Positions 17,632 through 28,015 of a stretch of 47,999 nt of DNA are shown piece after piece. The stretch covers positions 1 to 47,999 of the forward strand of contig JAUIIX010000018.1 in NCBI GenBank assembly GCA_030431515.1, in the 5' to 3' direction. Every line of letters starts with the position of its first letter. Position 1 is the stretch's first letter. The DNA is from a bacterium. Lineage in GTDB: Bacteria > Bacteroidota > Ignavibacteria > Kapaibacteriales > UBA2268. Below the pieces are notes generated by a model. That model saw nothing but the letters and a program-made list of their open reading frames with translations, ran no database searches and was not told the origin of the DNA. The position numbers and the translations under genes were made by a program.

Positions 17632-18540
17632 ATGTATAAAGCGAAACCATTTATTAAGTGGGCTGGTGGTAAAAGCCAATTACTTAAAACAATATATGCA
17701 AACCTACCTGATAATATTCTTGATGGTAATTTTACTTATGTTGAACCATTTTTAGGTAGTGGTGCTGTTATGTTTTTTATGTTAAATAATTTTAAAAATA
17801 TAGAAAATCTTGTAGTAAATGATTTGAATACTGAATTAATAAATACATATAAAACAATTCAAAATATCCCTGATAAATTAATAGAAGTTTTAACTTTATA
17901 TCAAACTGAATATCATAGTATTGAAAAAGAAGAATTTAAAAAAGAGTTTTATTATAAAAAAAGAGAATTATTCAATTCAAGGATTGAAAGTGATTTAATT
18001 CAATCTGCTTTGTTTATTTTTTTAAATAAAACTTGTTTTAATGGTTTATATCGTGTAAATAGTAAAAATGAATTTAATGTGCCTATTGGTTCGTATTCAA
18101 AACCTTTAATATGTGATGCTTACAACATTAAACAAGTCTCTAATTTAATTCAAAAAGTTACATTTTTAAATGATGATTTTGAAAAAACATTAGACTATGT
18201 TAAAACAAATGCTTTTTTCTATTTTGATCCTCCATATAAACCTATTAGCTCTACTTCAAGTTTTAACTCTTATGCCAAAGTAGAATTTGATGATAAGGAA
18301 CAAAAAAGATTGAAAGATTTTTGTAAAAATTTAGATATTTTAGGACATTCTTGGATGCTTAGTAATTCTGATGTAAATACTAAAGAAACTAAAAATGATT
18401 TTTTTGACATTTTATATAATGATTATAATATTCAAAGAGTCAATGCTTCGAGAGCCATAAATTCAAAAGGTAGTAAGCGTGGAGCTATTAAAGAACTACT
18501 AATCACTAATTATGAAGTTGAATTAAACGTATTATATTAA
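17632..18540 (+). CDS. DNA adenine methyltransferase (D12/Dam family)
   Basis: 302 aa of the alpha-class N6-adenine methyltransferase family, which transfers methyl from S-adenosylmethionine to adenine in a specific DNA site. Motifs: FIKWAGGKSQLL (7-18, X-type motif), VEPFLGSGAVMF (37-48, SAM-binding motif I), FNGLYRVNSKNEFNVPIG (136-153, typical of Dam-type enzymes) and DPPY (199-202, catalytic motif IV). Length is normal for the family. A restriction endonuclease-like gene follows after 6 bp, so this is the protective half of a type II R-M system. The recognition site cannot be read with certainty; GATC is one possibility for this family. Confidence 0.92.
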   Translation: MYKAKPFIKWAGGKSQLLKTIYANLPDNILDGNFTYVEPFLGSGAVMFFMLNNFKNIENLVVNDLNTELINTYKTIQNIPDKLIEVLTLYQTEYHSIEKEEFKKEFYYKKRELFNSRIESDLIQSALFIFLNKTCFNGLYRVNSKNEFNVPIGSYSKPLICDAYNIKQVSNLIQKVTFLNDDFEKTLDYVKTNAFFYFDPPYKPISSTSSFNSYAKVEFDDKEQKRLKDFCKNLDILGHSWMLSNSDVNTKETKNDFFDILYNDYNIQRVNASRAINSKGSKRGAIKELLITNYEVELNVLY

Positions 18541-18546
18541 AAGAAT

Positions 18547-19305
18547 ATGGCAAGTAATAAATCGTGGAATAAAATATTTAAAGATTTAAAATTAAAAGAA
18601 CATAATTTTGATTTATCTCCTTTTCAAATAACTGCTACACAAATAAAAGAATCTTGCCAAAGATTTAAAACAACCACTGAAAAGGAAGTCAGAATCCTTT
18701 GTAAGCAAGACACCAGAGAAGATAGACCAGATATTTTTATCAAAAATAATTTATTTATTTTACCAGTAAAAAATGGAATATATAATATTATCAAAGGCCA
18801 AGGATATGTTGATATTCCTGAAATTACCGAAGTAGAAGGAATATACAAATCTAAATTAGATTTTGAATTAACTACCTCTAATGTAGGTGATTCTGAGATG
18901 CAACATCTTGACTTTGCTTATGCTTCCAGTTTAATCCGAACTTTTATGAATGATGAAAGTTTAGTATTAACAATAAGAGGCAGAAAATATACTCCTGAAT
19001 TTGATTTTAATGTAAATGGATTTAATATTTCAACACAAAGCGTTCAAACAGAAATTGATGCAGGTTACGAAGGAAAAGATAAAATTGTATTAGTTGAAGC
19101 CAAAAACTCCAAAACTAATAACACAATAATAAGACAATTATACTACCCTTATAAACAATGGAAAAGTTATTCTAAAAAAGATGTATTTCTACTTTTTTTC
19201 GAAAAACGTGGAGATATTTACCATATTTGGCAATATAGTTTTAGTAATGAAAATGATTACAATAGTATTAAATTAATAAATAAGAAGAAATATAAAATTA
19301 TATAA
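18547..19305 (+). CDS. Type II restriction endonuclease candidate
   Basis: 252 aa directly behind the methyltransferase. A PD-(D/E)XK core is visible: TEIDAGYEG (Asp171) followed by IVLVEAKNS (Glu184, Lys186), then IIRQLYYPYKQW. The last is the helix that typically follows the nuclease core in DUF6997-like restriction enzymes. The endonuclease should cut the site protected by the partner methylase. The reading frame is complete, so the system looks intact. Confidence 0.78.
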   Translation: MASNKSWNKIFKDLKLKEHNFDLSPFQITATQIKESCQRFKTTTEKEVRILCKQDTREDRPDIFIKNNLFILPVKNGIYNIIKGQGYVDIPEITEVEGIYKSKLDFELTTSNVGDSEMQHLDFAYASSLIRTFMNDESLVLTIRGRKYTPEFDFNVNGFNISTQSVQTEIDAGYEGKDKIVLVEAKNSKTNNTIIRQLYYPYKQWKSYSKKDVFLLFFEKRGDIYHIWQYSFSNENDYNSIKLINKKKYKII

Positions 19306-19353
19306 TCTTAAATATAACTTCTTATCTATTAAATAAATTTATCCAAATTTAAC

Positions 19354-20946
19354 TTACATCACAATTATTTTCTGAGAATATCGCTTCATTCCAATTTTCA
19401 TTGAAATTGTAAAAAATCCTCGCTGTCTAATAATAAATGGAATATTGTAAATTCCAGCAGGGCATAGTCCTTCTTTAATACTGTATTGTGATTCTCCATT
19501 TAAGGCATAAGCTTTTAAAGAAATAACTGATGTATTCTTTAATTCAAATTGAATGTTAATTGGTCCATTACTTGGATTTGGCGAAACCATTAATTCATTA
19601 CCTGGGTTTGCTAATGGATTATTATCAACCGAAGTAGCATATTGAGTAAGCACACCAAATTCTGAAACAAAATTATCGTTAAATACATTAAGCACATCAT
19701 CATCATCAGCACCAAGTCGGAATTTTAAGAAGTCTGTATAGATGTTTCTGAAGTCTTCTTCTACTCTTGATTCAATATTTCCATTTCTAACACCATTAGA
19801 TAGGTCTGCTGGGTTTCCAAGATGCCCGCCTTTAATTCCATCATTGTGACCAAATACGAACATAGTAGAGCCAGCTCCGTGGTCTGAGCCACGAGAACCA
19901 TTGTCATAGACTCTTCTACCAAATTCGGAAATTGTCATTCCTGTTACTCTTTTGTAAAATCCTTGTTGAACTGCATCTTCTGTAAACTCGGATATAGCAG
20001 AAGCTAATTGAGCAAGTAATTTTGGATGTTGTCCACTCATTGGGTCAAGTTTATCAGCTTGTTGAACGTGCATATCAAATCCACCCATTCCAACATAATA
20101 GACTTTTGTATTTAATCCACCAGAAATCAATTTTGCTATTGTTTTAAATTTCTGAGCTACACCTTGTGAATAGTCTTGTGTATTTGTTCCTTTGTCAAAC
20201 GCTTTTTTTACTTCTGCAGAATACTTTGCAGTTTGAACTCCAATTGAATGAATAAAATTATACTCATTTGAGAAATTATCATCTTCGTTTCTAACTGGGT
20301 CATTAGGCATTGTTTTAGCACCTAAATCAAAGAATGTACTGAAATCATTAATCGCAATACCCATGTGCCCTTTATTTGATTTTAGGGCAAGTGGCATAGT
20401 ACCGTTCAAACTAATTGCAATAGGATGTTCTGGAATTTCATAAGGAAAGTTAACTAATTTTTTAGCAAAGTATTTTCCAAGCCATCCTTCGTTTAATCTT
20501 ATATTTGGGTCTGAAGTGATATGACCACTATGCCAAATATCTCTTGAACGGAAATGCGATAAATTTGGATTTTGATAACCAACTCCTTCGATTACAGATA
20601 ATCTACCTGCTTCTAATAAGCCCATAAAGCCATCATTTAACTGCTGTTCTACTAATGCAGGGTGCATATACAATGATGAATTACCCCATTGCTTTGCAAA
20701 TTCTGGTAAAATTTCAATATTTGGACGATATTCAGCATATTTAGGGTCTTCGATTGGAATAATCATATTTAATCCATCGTTTCCACCAAATAATTCTACA
20801 ATAATAATTATTGAATCATTATCACCAAAACCTAATTGTTGATTTGTCATAAACTTAACAAGGTCTTTTCCTTTAGCTAAATAAGGAGCAGAAATCAAAG
20901 CACCTGTTGCCAGTCCTGAACTTAATAAAAAATCTCTTCTTTTCAT
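19354..20946 (-). CDS. DUF1501 protein with twin-Arg start and T9SS domain
   Basis: 530 aa. The N-terminus MKRRDFLLSSGLATGALISAP is a Tat-type signal (RRDF plus a hydrophobic stretch). The DUF1501 core shows ELFGGNDGLNMIIP, HFRSRDIWHSG, GMGGFDMHVQQ, GRRVYDNGSRGSDHGAGSTMF and GGHLG. This family sits in the alkaline-phosphatase-like fold superfamily. The C-terminus (SPNPSNGPINIQF to the end) is a T9SS sorting domain. An AGAGG ribosome-binding site precedes the start and the gene lies 16 bp behind DUF1800, its usual partner. The biochemical role of the pair is not established. Confidence 0.92.
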   Translation of the reverse strand: MKRRDFLLSSGLATGALISAPYLAKGKDLVKFMTNQQLGFGDNDSIIIIVELFGGNDGLNMIIPIEDPKYAEYRPNIEILPEFAKQWGNSSLYMHPALVEQQLNDGFMGLLEAGRLSVIEGVGYQNPNLSHFRSRDIWHSGHITSDPNIRLNEGWLGKYFAKKLVNFPYEIPEHPIAISLNGTMPLALKSNKGHMGIAINDFSTFFDLGAKTMPNDPVRNEDDNFSNEYNFIHSIGVQTAKYSAEVKKAFDKGTNTQDYSQGVAQKFKTIAKLISGGLNTKVYYVGMGGFDMHVQQADKLDPMSGQHPKLLAQLASAISEFTEDAVQQGFYKRVTGMTISEFGRRVYDNGSRGSDHGAGSTMFVFGHNDGIKGGHLGNPADLSNGVRNGNIESRVEEDFRNIYTDFLKFRLGADDDDVLNVFNDNFVSEFGVLTQYATSVDNNPLANPGNELMVSPNPSNGPINIQFELKNTSVISLKAYALNGESQYSIKEGLCPAGIYNIPFIIRQRGFFTISMKIGMKRYSQKIIVM

Positions 20947-20962
20947 TTTATTATCCTCTAAT

Positions 20963-22558
20963 TTAACATAAATGGAATAATGGTGATTTTATCATCTCTT
21001 CTATTAACAATTTTACATTGTCTATCAGTTTGTTGTCTTTATTATTTAGCAAGGTAATCCAATTCTCATCAGTAACATTATTTTGGTTTAGAAACCACAT
21101 ATATCTATCATAATATTCGCTTTCTAAGTCTTTTGAGAAAAACATTAAAAACATTTCTCTTAAAAACTCAGTTGGGTTTTGTTTATTAAAAACTTGATCT
21201 AGAATATTCAAAATATCTTCTCTTTCTAAAGATGCTGCTAAATCAATTCCATAACTTATTCTAAATGGATATGTTGTAGTACTAATCCATGTTCTGTAAC
21301 CAGTCCAGCCAGATACATCAGGTGGATTGTAAATACTTTGCTCCATATTATCTAATGAAGCTTTTGAATTAGCTAAATCTTTATTTAATAATCTTTGAAT
21401 TCCAATTGCATATTCTAATGGAGTTTTAATTTGAACACCAATATTTGCTTCACTGAAAAAGTAAGTTGAAGTAAATAATTTTTTATAAACTGGTAATAAA
21501 TTAAAATCATTATCTCTCATTACTTGTGCTAATTCATCAATGATACTTTGATCTAAATCACCAGGATTGGAATAAACAAAGAATCTAATCATTTTTTCAC
21601 AAATAAATTTAGAAATGGCAACATCTCTAATTTCAAATAATCCATCAATTAATTTATCAATTTCATTAGTTTTAACTTTAAATTCATTGTTCTCTTGCTC
21701 TGTTAATGCTGGGAATTCAATACTCATAACTCTCTTTGAACCAGTATGATGTGCATCACTATCTAACCATGTTTGGAAATAACCATTTCTACGTGGGTCA
21801 CCTAAAAATGGGGCAGTCCTCCAACCAGTCATTATTTTAGCAATTTCTTGAATATCACCTTCTGAATAATTTCCTATACCCATAGTGAATAATTCCATTA
21901 ATTCACGAGCATAGTTTTCATTAGGAGCTTCTTTTCTACTAAGATGTGCAGATTGATATAATAGCATAGCACCATCAAGAGTCATTTCTTTTGCAATCTC
22001 TCGATATGATCCAAGGCGATACTTTCTTAGAAGTTGATTATTTTGATACAATGAGTTTGCTGGAATTTGATTTTCACCATCATAGTTGAATTGAATACAC
22101 CATATTCCCATTAAAAAATGAGTAAGTTTTTCTCTCGCTTGCCCTTCTATTAAATCTTCTCTTTTTGATAAAGAAATAATCCAATTAACTACTTTGCCAT
22201 ATCTTGCATTTAATTGCCCTTCTAAGCTATTGCTTAAAGGGTTTGGAACAGATCTTGGGTTTTGCATAGCATTTCCAACAAAACTCATATCTATATCATC
22301 TTCATTTTGTTGTGGATCGGGAAGTCGCGAACTATTTTCAGGTAAATAATCAAGACCATCTCCAAGAAGTTTATCAACTACTTCTTCTGGGCTTTTCCCT
22401 ATGTAGTAGTTTACTTCTTTTATTGTAGGTTGATAGGATAATCGACGTAAGAGGTGATTAGCTCTCACTTCATCTAATGGTTTAGTATCTTTCTCGAGAG
22501 AAAGGACTTTTCCATTTCTATTATCTAACAATTTATTAAGCAGTTCTCTTCTTTTCAT
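20963..22558 (-). CDS. DUF1800 domain-containing protein
   Basis: 531 aa. The DUF1800 signatures are clear: HLLRRLSYQPT near residue 35, ENYARELMELFTMGIGNYSE around 215-235, AKIMTGWR, and DVSGWTGYRTWIS near 410. The start MKRRELLNKLL has paired arginines but no good hydrophobic core, so export by Tat is uncertain. It is 10 bp behind the large LamG protein and 16 bp ahead of DUF1501, so the three are co-transcribed. DUF1800/DUF1501 pairs are widespread, but their function is unknown. Confidence 0.92.
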   Translation of the reverse strand: MKRRELLNKLLDNRNGKVLSLEKDTKPLDEVRANHLLRRLSYQPTIKEVNYYIGKSPEEVVDKLLGDGLDYLPENSSRLPDPQQNEDDIDMSFVGNAMQNPRSVPNPLSNSLEGQLNARYGKVVNWIISLSKREDLIEGQAREKLTHFLMGIWCIQFNYDGENQIPANSLYQNNQLLRKYRLGSYREIAKEMTLDGAMLLYQSAHLSRKEAPNENYARELMELFTMGIGNYSEGDIQEIAKIMTGWRTAPFLGDPRRNGYFQTWLDSDAHHTGSKRVMSIEFPALTEQENNEFKVKTNEIDKLIDGLFEIRDVAISKFICEKMIRFFVYSNPGDLDQSIIDELAQVMRDNDFNLLPVYKKLFTSTYFFSEANIGVQIKTPLEYAIGIQRLLNKDLANSKASLDNMEQSIYNPPDVSGWTGYRTWISTTTYPFRISYGIDLAASLEREDILNILDQVFNKQNPTEFLREMFLMFFSKDLESEYYDRYMWFLNQNNVTDENWITLLNNKDNKLIDNVKLLIEEMIKSPLFHLC

Positions 22559-22568
22559 ATCAAACTCA

Positions 22569-25500
22569 CTATTTTAGTTTAATCATCTGACCAAATTTAT
22601 TTATCGATTTAGATTTTAATTCGTAAAAATAAACACCATTTTGGAAATAATCCCCATTCAATTCAATTTTATAATTTCCTTTTTTTACTTCAATATTATC
22701 GTAAATTGAATATACTAATTTGCCTTCTGAACTATAGACTTTAAAATCTACTATATCATCTTCTTCCAATGTAAAGTCGAAAGATGTATTTTCATACCAA
22801 GGGTTAGGATAATTAGTTGATAAATAAGGTAATTTTCTTCCAAATTTTAATATTGTAATATTACATGCACCTGTTGAATTTACAATAGCAGAATTGCTTT
22901 CGCCTTGTAAATCTAAGAACATTAAATCAGCATTAAAATTATGAATCATTAAATCAAAATCTGTATAAATTGAATCTGAAATAGTTGCTTTAAATTTCAA
23001 ATTCATTATTTCGCCTAATTGAAGGGAGTCAATATTTGAGAAATTAAATCTTAATCTGCCAAATTGACTATTATCAATAAAGTTATAATTACTTGTTCCA
23101 CCTAAATACTTTAATGCTCTTGGGCTATAATTTATATCTAAATCAAAGCCAACACCAGTCATCCAATAATCTGAATTATTATAATTAGCAAACAAATCTT
23201 TATTAATATAGATTGGAACATTTATAGTGTCGTCGTATTGCAGGTTTATTGTATCTAATATATCAAACATATTTGAAATATCAGTTTTAAGTAAATGTAA
23301 TGGTGCATAGGATAATCCAGATATTTTAGTATTCTCGCTTAACTTACAAGGGTTTAATACATCTGTAATTAAAAGTGTATCAAAACTAAATATCTGTGAT
23401 GGACAATATTCATAAACAGCATATAATGTATCGCCAACAAATAAAGTATCACCATATAGTGGCAGCATTTCAATCATTGTTATGTCGCTGATAGGTTGCA
23501 ATAAATCATCGACTAATATGTTTAGTTCACCTGTATTATGAATATATAAAGTATCTCTTACACAATCTAAGACTCTAACGCTATCGAATTTTATTTCATT
23601 TAATATTTTATGGTCAGCAAAGCGAACTTCTCCGACTGCCGAATCTTTTTCTGCTATAATATCAAAAAGGATTATTTCTTCTGTATCAAATCTAATACTA
23701 TCAATCAAAAACTCATCATAGCCAGATGTGAAGCCAGCAGTTGGAATAAATTTAGCATAAAATATTGGCTTCAATGAATCGACATAACAGAAGTTTTTAA
23801 GTAAAAATTCACTACCAAATGTTGATGATGTTTCATTTATAAAGGGAATATATTTGAAACAACTTGTATCTAGGTATGCTGATGTAGCATCAATATAGGT
23901 AAACTTGGTTTTATCATATTTGATATTACAATAGATGTCAACTATCTCACCTGGTATTGTTCTATTTGAGTAAACAGGTAAAATAAGAGTATCGCAACTT
24001 GCAATCATAAATGTATCTACTAAACTATTTAAGACTTGCTCTTCAAATTCGAAACTAAGTCCAAATATAGGAGCAAATCCTCTACCATATACTTCAATTG
24101 AAGAATCAATTAAATTACAAGGTTTACTAAAGTGAATATTCATTTTTGCACGATATTCTCTTGCTGCTCTTGGCTTAAAGTTTAATCCAAGCCAAAGCGA
24201 ATCTGGTAATTCGAATGAGATATTTTTTTCTTGTTTGCTAAAAGTAGATGAAGCAGTAAACACTTTATCATCTGGGAAAAAAGTAATTGAATCGATAGTT
24301 ACAGGTTCAGATGCTTGATTTACATCGACAAAAGGTATTTTGATTAATGCGTATTGTTCTACAGACAAAGTATCAACTCTTGTAGGAGGAAATTCAACAA
24401 ATGGAGGTGATGTTTCAAATATCAACATTTGAATACCATCTAAATATACTTCGTCTTCTACTGTCCAACCAGGACCGCTTGCTTTAATATGAATGGATGC
24501 ATTGTGTAATAATGAATCTCTATGCCAAGGTCCTCTTGGGCAGTAACTTACTTTTAATGTATCGACTTCTTTAACTTTAATATCATACGGGAATGATCCA
24601 TTATAATTTTTAGAATCAAAATTAAAGAACTCAGGTTTTGCGTTTGGAATAGGGACTGCTCTACTAATATCATCTATCCATATTGAATCTATTTGTAAAT
24701 CATTGAATCTTGCTCTATTTCTTAATGGTATCTCAACAGTTGAGCAATCACATGGTTTTACTTGTCCCATAGTAAGTGCAATTTGAGTTATTTCAAGAGG
24801 AACTATTCTACCCCATCCAACTAATTCAGTTGTAACTGCATATTCTTGAGGGATTTCACATGGTTTACTTACTAAAGAATAAAGAGTTGCTTTATATTCT
24901 TGTGCAGCATCAGGTTTAAATTCTACTCTAACGTGCATAGAATCCCTTGGTTTCAATATTCTATTAACTTCCCCAACTGGATGAACTAATCTATATGAAC
25001 CATTAGGAATATCAAGATGAAAACTATCTAATAGAATATCTGCATTTGAGATATTTTCTACTACAACAATTTCTTCTACAAATTCACCTACTTCTAAAGT
25101 TCCATAATTAACATCTTTAGTCATATATACTTTAGGAACAACAGAAGTACCGATTAATTTTAATTCCCAATCTAATCCAAGTGCTTGATAAGTAAGTCTT
25201 GCTTGGTCTGCTCTATCTGCACTAACATCATTAGGTACATAATCAATGATAAATTCTAAAGTATCTTTTGCTGCTAATGTTTTATTATAATTATTTAAGT
25301 TTCCTCCATTTGGTTCAAGTATATTAAATTTAGTACTTGGGTCAAGTAGTAAGAAATTACTTAAAAATATGGGGTTATCAGTTTCATTTATTATACTAAT
25401 TGTATCAACATCATTGCTACAGGCAAGTACATTTAAAGTTCTTATTTCTTTAGGATTAAAACTAAAAGCATTTGTAACACCTCTTCCCTTTATCTGAAAC

Positions 25501-27677
25501 TGCTTAACATTACTACAATTAATTTCTTCAACATAAATTCTATCAAAATAGAGAGAGTCTTCTAATGGCTGAAAAGTAACTTTTACACTACCAGTATTAC
25601 CAACACCAATATTTTGAACTCCTCCACCCGAAATAAAGAATCTATCACCTTGATATAAATATGAACGAGTACGAGTAATATCATTTCCTGTATTAATAAT
25701 ATCAAATGTAAGTTCTTTAGTTTGACCAATAAAGACATCACCAAAATCTAAAGTGTCAATAGCAATATCAAATCTTGGGTCAATTCCTTTGCCTTTTACA
25801 TAAACAACTTTACGAATAGTACAGCCACCTGCTTTTGCATTAAACACGATTGAATCATTATAATCACCCGCCAGAGTTGGTTTGAACGAGAAATATCTTT
25901 GCTGATAACTTCTATTCGGAACTAAAGTTACTGGGTTGCTAACTGTCATTCCTCCAAATTGACTTGGAATCTGAATACTTGTAATATCAATATCATCTAA
26001 ACTTAAATTTTCCCAGAAATAAATACGAGGAATTTCGTTTTGTTTTATACATCTGTTTCCAAAATTAACACTATCTATTGGATTACCAGAATTATCCTGA
26101 ATCCCAAGTACTTCAGTAACTTGTCCAAGCATTGGAATAGTTCTTTCCGCTTCACAATTATCATTTGAGTATATAGTTAATTCATCAATATATGATTGGC
26201 TAATATTTTCAGAATAAAACCTTACTTTTACATCAACACTATCTCCAGTAGGAATAGTAAAAGGAGTAGCTGGAGAAATAACTCTGAATACATTTGTTAA
26301 ATTATTAGAAAATCTTGAAATAGTTATTGGTCTATTTGTTTCAGTTTTAATTGTGTTATTTCTAATTTTGAAAGTAATATCACGATATGGTTCTTCTACA
26401 CAATGTGCTAATAAGCCACCAAATAAAAGTGAATCTGTAGATAAATCTAATTCGGTTATTCTTGTAATTGTTATCTCACCAGTATCAAATATTGTTCTAT
26501 AACAAGAATTAGTTCTTTGAACATAAAAGCGATAAGTTTGATCACCAACAAAATCAGCATCAACTGTTGCAGTAGCCGTTACATAATTATTCTTATCTAA
26601 GGCAGACCTATTGTTCGATCTCGGACTTAAAGATATTTTGCTAATGTTATTATTCCATTGATTTTTACCATCAATTTTTTTATATCCAAGCATCCAATAT
26701 TCTTCACCACCACATGTAGAAGTATCTGCAAAAGTCCAAGTGTAAGTCTTAGATTTTACACATTTAATAGTGTCAGGGAAAGTAGGAAAATTAGTTTTAT
26801 CAAATGGATAGTCAAGTCCTCTTCTTGGGTTAGAGCCATTATCACATTTAGCCCCATTTCTCATTAGTCCTTCTCTATCTTTACCTGTAGCATCACAAAT
26901 TTTAAAGTCGTTTTGTAAAGAATTACATCTATAATAAACTTCTAATCCAGATTCATCTCCGTTTAAAGCAATTTTTCGATTACAATCAATTTCATATTCA
27001 CCAAGTGTTCTACTCCATACTCTAATATCATCAAACTCCCCTAAAGTAGTTCGAAAAGTACCACCACTATTATAGAGAGCATTTGTGCTTCCCACTTGTA
27101 AACCTAATCCATTTGAACTTGGCTTCCTTAAAGCAGCAGCAGGATATTGTGCGTTTTTCACGCTTGCTTTTAGAACACCATCGATAAAAATATTAGCAAA
27201 TTGGTCAACAGGCGACCAAGTAACTGCGAGGTGAAACCACTTATTCCAAGTAGTATCTGATAAATCATATTTTGCTATTGTGTTATCGACTGAACCTAAC
27301 TCTGAGTTTGCATTATTTACTTCAAAAACTAAGTTATTAGTATTATCTACATATACAACCCACGAATCATTTTTATCAGAAAATGGACCCCAAACTCCAG
27401 CAATATAAGCTCTATCCATTCCAGTTTGTTCTTGTAATTTTATATGAGTTTCAAAAGTAAATCCATTTCTTAAACGCTGATAAGCATCAAAATTCTGCAC
27501 ATCAAGATAATGAGGAGCATTTCCTGATGAACGTGTTAGTGACATAACTCTTACGATACAACCATTTATACCGGAAGCACCAACATCACATGACCCTACA
27601 GCAAATAAACTATCTGCAAATAAAGTAAAAAATATTATAATTAGTAATTTGTTCACAAGCATATTTAATTTACACAT
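22569..27677 (-). CDS. Giant LamG / choice-of-anchor surface protein with T9SS domain
   Basis: About 1,700 aa. The signal peptide is LLIIIFFTLFADSLFA. A LamG/concanavalin-like domain spans roughly 45-235 (FTFETHIKLQEQ, WNKWFHLAVTWSP, FIDGVLKAS, FDDIRVWSR). Repeated ~100-residue immunoglobulin-like choice-of-anchor D/ASH modules follow from ~420 to ~1150 (LDFGDVFIGQTKELTFDI, VNYGTLEVGEFVEEIVVVEN). A cohesin-like region comes next. A T9SS sorting domain starts at NYPNPWYENTSFDF. The ATG at 27677 is used here; a TTG lies one codon upstream and another ATG at 27662 is close to the signal core. First gene of the DUF1800/DUF1501 operon and probably a surface structural or adhesive partner. Confidence 0.88.
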   Translation of the reverse strand: MCKLNMLVNKLLIIIFFTLFADSLFAVGSCDVGASGINGCIVRVMSLTRSSGNAPHYLDVQNFDAYQRLRNGFTFETHIKLQEQTGMDRAYIAGVWGPFSDKNDSWVVYVDNTNNLVFEVNNANSELGSVDNTIAKYDLSDTTWNKWFHLAVTWSPVDQFANIFIDGVLKASVKNAQYPAAALRKPSSNGLGLQVGSTNALYNSGGTFRTTLGEFDDIRVWSRTLGEYEIDCNRKIALNGDESGLEVYYRCNSLQNDFKICDATGKDREGLMRNGAKCDNGSNPRRGLDYPFDKTNFPTFPDTIKCVKSKTYTWTFADTSTCGGEEYWMLGYKKIDGKNQWNNNISKISLSPRSNNRSALDKNNYVTATATVDADFVGDQTYRFYVQRTNSCYRTIFDTGEITITRITELDLSTDSLLFGGLLAHCVEEPYRDITFKIRNNTIKTETNRPITISRFSNNLTNVFRVISPATPFTIPTGDSVDVKVRFYSENISQSYIDELTIYSNDNCEAERTIPMLGQVTEVLGIQDNSGNPIDSVNFGNRCIKQNEIPRIYFWENLSLDDIDITSIQIPSQFGGMTVSNPVTLVPNRSYQQRYFSFKPTLAGDYNDSIVFNAKAGGCTIRKVVYVKGKGIDPRFDIAIDTLDFGDVFIGQTKELTFDIINTGNDITRTRSYLYQGDRFFISGGGVQNIGVGNTGSVKVTFQPLEDSLYFDRIYVEEINCSNVKQFQIKGRGVTNAFSFNPKEIRTLNVLACSNDVDTISIINETDNPIFLSNFLLLDPSTKFNILEPNGGNLNNYNKTLAAKDTLEFIIDYVPNDVSADRADQARLTYQALGLDWELKLIGTSVVPKVYMTKDVNYGTLEVGEFVEEIVVVENISNADILLDSFHLDIPNGSYRLVHPVGEVNRILKPRDSMHVRVEFKPDAAQEYKATLYSLVSKPCEIPQEYAVTTELVGWGRIVPLEITQIALTMGQVKPCDCSTVEIPLRNRARFNDLQIDSIWIDDISRAVPIPNAKPEFFNFDSKNYNGSFPYDIKVKEVDTLKVSYCPRGPWHRDSLLHNASIHIKASGPGWTVEDEVYLDGIQMLIFETSPPFVEFPPTRVDTLSVEQYALIKIPFVDVNQASEPVTIDSITFFPDDKVFTASSTFSKQEKNISFELPDSLWLGLNFKPRAAREYRAKMNIHFSKPCNLIDSSIEVYGRGFAPIFGLSFEFEEQVLNSLVDTFMIASCDTLILPVYSNRTIPGEIVDIYCNIKYDKTKFTYIDATSAYLDTSCFKYIPFINETSSTFGSEFLLKNFCYVDSLKPIFYAKFIPTAGFTSGYDEFLIDSIRFDTEEIILFDIIAEKDSAVGEVRFADHKILNEIKFDSVRVLDCVRDTLYIHNTGELNILVDDLLQPISDITMIEMLPLYGDTLFVGDTLYAVYEYCPSQIFSFDTLLITDVLNPCKLSENTKISGLSYAPLHLLKTDISNMFDILDTINLQYDDTINVPIYINKDLFANYNNSDYWMTGVGFDLDINYSPRALKYLGGTSNYNFIDNSQFGRLRFNFSNIDSLQLGEIMNLKFKATISDSIYTDFDLMIHNFNADLMFLDLQGESNSAIVNSTGACNITILKFGRKLPYLSTNYPNPWYENTSFDFTLEEDDIVDFKVYSSEGKLVYSIYDNIEVKKGNYKIELNGDYFQNGVYFYELKSKSINKFGQMIKLK

Positions 27678-28015
27678 CAATAAACATAAAATTACAAAAA
27701 TTTAATAAATAAATCAAAATAAGTTGATTTTATATTTTTTCTCTATCAATACAATTGTAAATAATAAGTATAAAAATAGACGGGTTAGGGGCATAAGTAT
27801 ATTCTAAAAATAAAAAATAATATTTGTGAATTTTATAATTTGGATTTACTATACATCAAAAGAATTACAAGATTAATTACATATTTAATCTAAAAAGTAA
27901 GTTTTCATCAGCCCTTTGCCTTTGATTTCAAATTCGCCACGCAGGGTGAAATTCCAATTTACTAAAACTGCAGCGCAGTTTCATATCAATAGCAAAATAC
28001 AACCCAAAATCATTT
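27678..28015. other. Gene-free region left of the MITE-like element
   Basis: AT-rich sequence that must hold the promoter of the large surface-protein operon. A perfect 7-bp stem AAACTGC (27965-27971), loop AGC, GCAGTTT (27975-27981) occurs in a short less AT-rich patch (about 27900-28000). No gene was recognised. Confidence 0.55.
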
